Translations under genes and position numbers: made by a program
Shown: piece by piece, positions 62,001-64,000 of the stretch
Layout: every line of letters begins with the position of its first letter
How positions within the stretch are numbered: the stretch's first letter is position 1
Notes under the pieces: generated by a model
What the model saw: the letters and a program-made list of their open reading frames with translations, nothing else
Told to the model about the DNA's origin: nothing
Database searches by the model: none
Origin: JAJTFW01 sp046330075
Lineage (GTDB): Bacteria > Bacteroidota > Bacteroidia > AKYH767-A > OLB10
NCBI GenBank assembly: GCA_046330075.1
Contig: JAXLTL010000003.1
Span: 1-64,000, forward strand
Direction of reading: 5' to 3'
DNA: 64,000 nucleotides

Positions 62001-62454
62001 TTATTCTACACCTGTAATTGCAGGAGCTACAAGTTATCTTTGGACGGTGCCTTTGGGAGCGAGTATTACAGGAGGACAGGGCACAAGTACTATTCAGATT
62101 AATATGGGTAATGCTTCAGGTACTGTTTCTGTTGCTGGTGTTAATGCATGTGGTGTTGGAAGTGCATTTGTAAAATCAATTCATGTTGTTTGCAAAGAGG
62201 GTGAGTTGAATTTGACAGAACCTCCTGTTCTGAATGTGCATTCCGGCAAAGGCAAGTTGGTTGCGGATTATTCAATTCCATCTGCGATGGGTGTTGTGTA
62301 CCTTTTTAATTCGTTAGGCCAGCTCGTGGATCTTCGGGAAGTGAATCACAGTGGGAGTGATTCGTTCGTTTTTGAAGGACTGGAGAATGGGATTTATCTG
62401 ATAGAACTTAGGACTGATAATCAGGTATTGACGAGACGAGGATTGGCGTATTAG
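59083..62454 (+). CDS. LamG-Ig-PKD surface protein, paralogue 3, start uncertain
   Basis: 1123 residues from the ATG at 59083. The frame opens earlier at a TTG (58984). The hydrophobic signal segment (LKVLAVVLISFFSIPAYSQS) begins only about 40 residues after the ATG; a TTG codon just before it could also initiate, giving a normal signal peptide. A LamG domain (FDGVDDCVSI, FTIEFWMK), a CPDC motif, several Ig-like modules (CRWYKNGILI, YQWYKDSVL, CQWYKDGVPI) and PKD-like units (YSWVFTNGP, YNWQVPPGV, YLWTVPLGA) follow. The C-terminus (LNVHSGKGKLVADY then ENGIYLIEL) is a strongly diverged sorting domain. Third tandem paralogue. Confidence 0.8.
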   Translation: MKQILSRKSDDISRLFWPFGARRFWDLQDLFISKSGKLKVLAVVLISFFSIPAYSQSLGSMYAFDGVDDCVSIPAHPSYAIGTADFTIEFWMKLDSTAQGSGKVIFSMQDSATLYGIYIVTFNNSVGLNFQFSGGGSGCYTGSLSFLFDGQCHHYAWVRSGKRLRIYVDGALNITYNNLTTLNIASNDILLGGSKNYFPGNSGLKGALREFKIWSTPLSQYQIINWLKPTSNNQITNLIGAWKLDGTYKQKVEDKSIKQNHGTRGRSSASESSDPVVVSACPDCIMHPVQLFALNPLIFCIGDSVTMKVTLLPGETCRWYKNGILINGAIDSVYTTKYSGIYSVRVFNSSGCFGYSNALTLKRMMEEIDWPACASCYGVTGEYCWWNGRHDTLTMPVYTGYSYQWYKDSVLIPGATSNTLPVASAGQYYCVVQWNGCSRYSNTARYLPLETTIKAVTSPSTCLDTLVTLRVDQNMYYSPQYQWKVNNSVIPGATFSQLTTSLTGLINCTVKDTLICPSPVTTNTINVSHGVVPNLYLSYNDQLSTSSINYDDCSSSSNGYLKLVDSGNREYVDAGLISTGWYGDFPFSTASPTLIVIDRSGQYGVYYSTACGTGSVAGEVLFTGPQAYKPQVIGAFTSCNPISLSTEYPFLMWNACQWYKDGVPIPGATTYQYIATATGSYSYALWNDCDSILSNSKQVNILGGFNITSPDGTTICTGVSKKLVATVNSSYQWKLNGNNIQGATGSTYFATVAGDYSCQITNSCGSSLSNVITITNGNALSPAPGSLSGPSTICPVTGNKVYSVTPVAGADSYSWVFTNGPTILSNPDSNVVTVSFPSNYSGGKVVVYANNSCSSFALDSLALTSMNLNPPTTILGVSYNTCGAISSFSCPTVQNATSYNWQVPPGVVIVNGQGTKSVNIAFPGGPGADTIKVSALNSCMSSPYFSKFAQRVPFPAASISGTTSVCAFQTGLYYSTPVIAGATSYLWTVPLGASITGGQGTSTIQINMGNASGTVSVAGVNACGVGSAFVKSIHVVCKEGELNLTEPPVLNVHSGKGKLVADYSIPSAMGVVYLFNSLGQLVDLREVNHSGSDSFVFEGLENGIYLIELRTDNQVLTRRGLAY

Positions 62455-62966
62455 CATCAGTTGCTGTGAGGGCTTGGATTTAGCTATTCATGGCGATTGA
62501 AAGTAGTAATTGTCCCTCATCAATATTCCCTTCGGGGAGAATCGGACTTTTAGAGATGGTTTATTTGACTGTTTAAAGTTAATACTCTAATTTTAAACTG
62601 TCTGAAATAATCAGCCATGTACCGAATCTCAGATATGAAGTTTGTTTCATGGGACTCAGATCTTGCTCAAAACTGATTGGCGGGTAGGTATGGGTCTATT
62701 AAAATTCCTGAATTGTACCTTAGAAACCTGTTCAATCCTTCAGATGGTATTCAAAAGACCTGTGCAAGCTGAATAAATACAATATTTGCCGGGAACTTTC
62801 GTTTTCAGTCTGTTTTATGACCAGTGTAGCCGTTCTGTTTCTGTTTGATGGTCATCTGAAATTTGTAACTGGAATTGTGAAAAAGTGCTCACGGTGTAAA
62901 GGTAATTGTGTTTCTTTGCTTTGGGATTTCAATGGTTCATTTCAATTATTAAAACAAACTAGATTG
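62455..62966. other. Intergenic region before the right-edge gene
   Basis: 512 bp without a supported gene or RNA. A weak inverted repeat (GTTTAAA with TTTAAAC near 62571-62600) has an AT-rich loop. TTTCTTTG at 62911-62918 is one mismatch from TAnnTTTG, 48 bp before the next ATG. No other structure was recognised. Confidence 0.5.
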
Positions 62967-64000
62967 ATGAAAAACTACATTTTACTCTTGTCTTTAACAA
63001 TTTTTGCTTCCAGAGGCTTTTCTCAGGCCGTGAAATGGCAAAACCTGATCGGGGGAGATAATAATGATGTTTTGTATTCCGTGCAGCAGACTTCTGATGG
63101 CGGATATATTCTCGGAGGGACGTCTAATTCAGGGATGACCGGAGATAAAACAGAGGACAGCTATGGAGATAAAGATTTCTGGTTATTGAAAACAGACCGG
63201 AATGGCGGGATCATCTGGCAAAATACAATCGTGGGTTGTAATCCGGACGAACTGAAAATTGTTGAAGAAACTGCGGATCATGGATACATACTAGGAGGGT
63301 ATTCCTTTTCAAATAATTGTCTCGATAAAACAGAAGACAGTCAGGGAGGTACTGACTTTTGGGTGATCAAAACTGATTCTTTGGGAAATATTTTATGGCA
63401 AAATACGATTGGAGGTTCATATTTAGACGAATTGTCTTCATTAGTGCAAATGCCGGATGGTGGGTTTTTGTTTGGAGGCTCTTCCGGTTCTCCCGTTTCC
63501 GGAGATAAAACTGAACCCACACAGGGCCTGAACGATTATTGGATTGTGAGAACTGATTCATTAGGTGCTATTCTATGGCAAAATACAATTGGTGGGTCGG
63601 AGAATGATTATTTATCTTCAATTAAGTTAACCCCTGATGGTGGGTTTTTACTGGGCGGTTCGTCCGGGTCTGGAATTTCGGGGGATAAAACAGAGCCCTC
63701 TTTGTTTGGGAATGCATATGATTACTGGATTGTAAAAACGGACTCCCTAGGAAATATTCAATGGCAGAATACTATCGGAGGAAATGATTATGATTTTCTG
63801 AAGGCGATTGATTTGACTTCCGATGGTGGATTTATCCTGGGTGGCTATTCTCCATCGTTGGGTTTGGGAGATAAAACGGAGACAGGGCCCGGAGGTTTCG
63901 ACTACTGGATTGTAAAGACAGATGCTCTTGGAAATATTCAATGGCAAAAAACAATCGGTGGAAGCTTAAATGATTTTTTGTACGATGTTCATCAAACGGA
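62967..64000 (+). CDS. Secreted tandem-repeat (propeller-like) protein, truncated at the window edge
   Basis: About 344 residues are visible from the ATG at 62967, with no stop before the edge. A signal peptide (MKNYILLLSLTIFASRGFSQ) precedes five or more repeats of about 60-63 residues. Each has DGGYILGG-like, SGDKTE-like, DYWIVKTDSLGNI and WQNTIGGS segments. Similar repeats occur in many Bacteroidota secreted proteins annotated as T9SS targets, and the pattern suggests a beta-propeller; the sorting domain would lie beyond the window. Adjacent repeats are closely similar at DNA level. Function unknown. Confidence 0.85.
   Translation, partial: MKNYILLLSLTIFASRGFSQAVKWQNLIGGDNNDVLYSVQQTSDGGYILGGTSNSGMTGDKTEDSYGDKDFWLLKTDRNGGIIWQNTIVGCNPDELKIVEETADHGYILGGYSFSNNCLDKTEDSQGGTDFWVIKTDSLGNILWQNTIGGSYLDELSSLVQMPDGGFLFGGSSGSPVSGDKTEPTQGLNDYWIVRTDSLGAILWQNTIGGSENDYLSSIKLTPDGGFLLGGSSGSGISGDKTEPSLFGNAYDYWIVKTDSLGNIQWQNTIGGNDYDFLKAIDLTSDGGFILGGYSPSLGLGDKTETGPGGFDYWIVKTDALGNIQWQKTIGGSLNDFLYDVHQT

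Overview
The window is a 64 kb chromosomal segment of a member of the Bacteroidota, with moderate GC content. The evidence is consistent across scales. Promoters fit the Bacteroidota pattern TTG-N17-23-TAnnTTTG, and starts are preceded by A-rich leaders rather than Shine-Dalgarno sequences. Many secreted proteins carry type IX secretion system (T9SS) C-terminal sorting domains. DUF5606 and DUF3467 proteins are present, and the tRNA-tuf-tRNA-Trp-secE-nusG-rplKAJL-rpoBC block has the order typical of the phylum. The order or family cannot be fixed from the sequence alone.

Layout. 1-2.5 kb: a truncated giant repeat adhesin on the minus strand. 2.7-9.2 kb, plus strand: an SF2 helicase, a delta-60 propeller protein, a FadE-like acyl-CoA dehydrogenase and a Sua5-type tRNA-modification enzyme. 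9.3-21.7 kb, minus strand: two T9SS cargo proteins, a DUF92 membrane protein, an OprO/P-type porin, a FadA-like thiolase, a MORN-repeat protein, a FadN-like bifunctional beta-oxidation enzyme and an S9 peptidase. 21.9-29.2 kb, plus strand: DUF5606, an M3 oligopeptidase, a three-part hybrid histidine kinase, then rpsU-xerC-hpf. 29.4-31.5 kb: a T9SS cargo gene sitting between hpf and the tRNA cluster. 31.7-46.1 kb: four tRNAs, tuf, tRNA-Trp, a homopurine tandem repeat, secE, nusG, rplK, rplA, rplJ, rplL, rpoB, rpoC and DUF3467. 46.1-50.7 kb: a flippase-like protein overlapping a family 2 glycosyltransferase, a PorE-like TPR/PD40/CRD protein and a DEDDh exonuclease. 51.1-64 kb: a surface-protein island with three tandem LamG-Ig-PKD paralogues, a CBM-like T9SS protein between two of them, and a propeller protein cut by the right edge.

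How the genes fit together. FadN-, FadA- and FadE-type proteins give most of a fatty-acid beta-oxidation cycle. The centre is the core transcription/translation operon. About nine proteins look like T9SS cargo or cell-surface proteins, and the PorE-like protein may be an envelope component linked to that export route. No CRISPR array, phage, insertion sequence, rRNA operon or clear defence system was seen. The most unusual items are the approximately 270-bp purine-only tract inside the tuf-secE transcription unit, the non-ATG start of rpoB behind a strong hairpin, and the LamG-Ig paralogue array with progressively diverged sorting domains.
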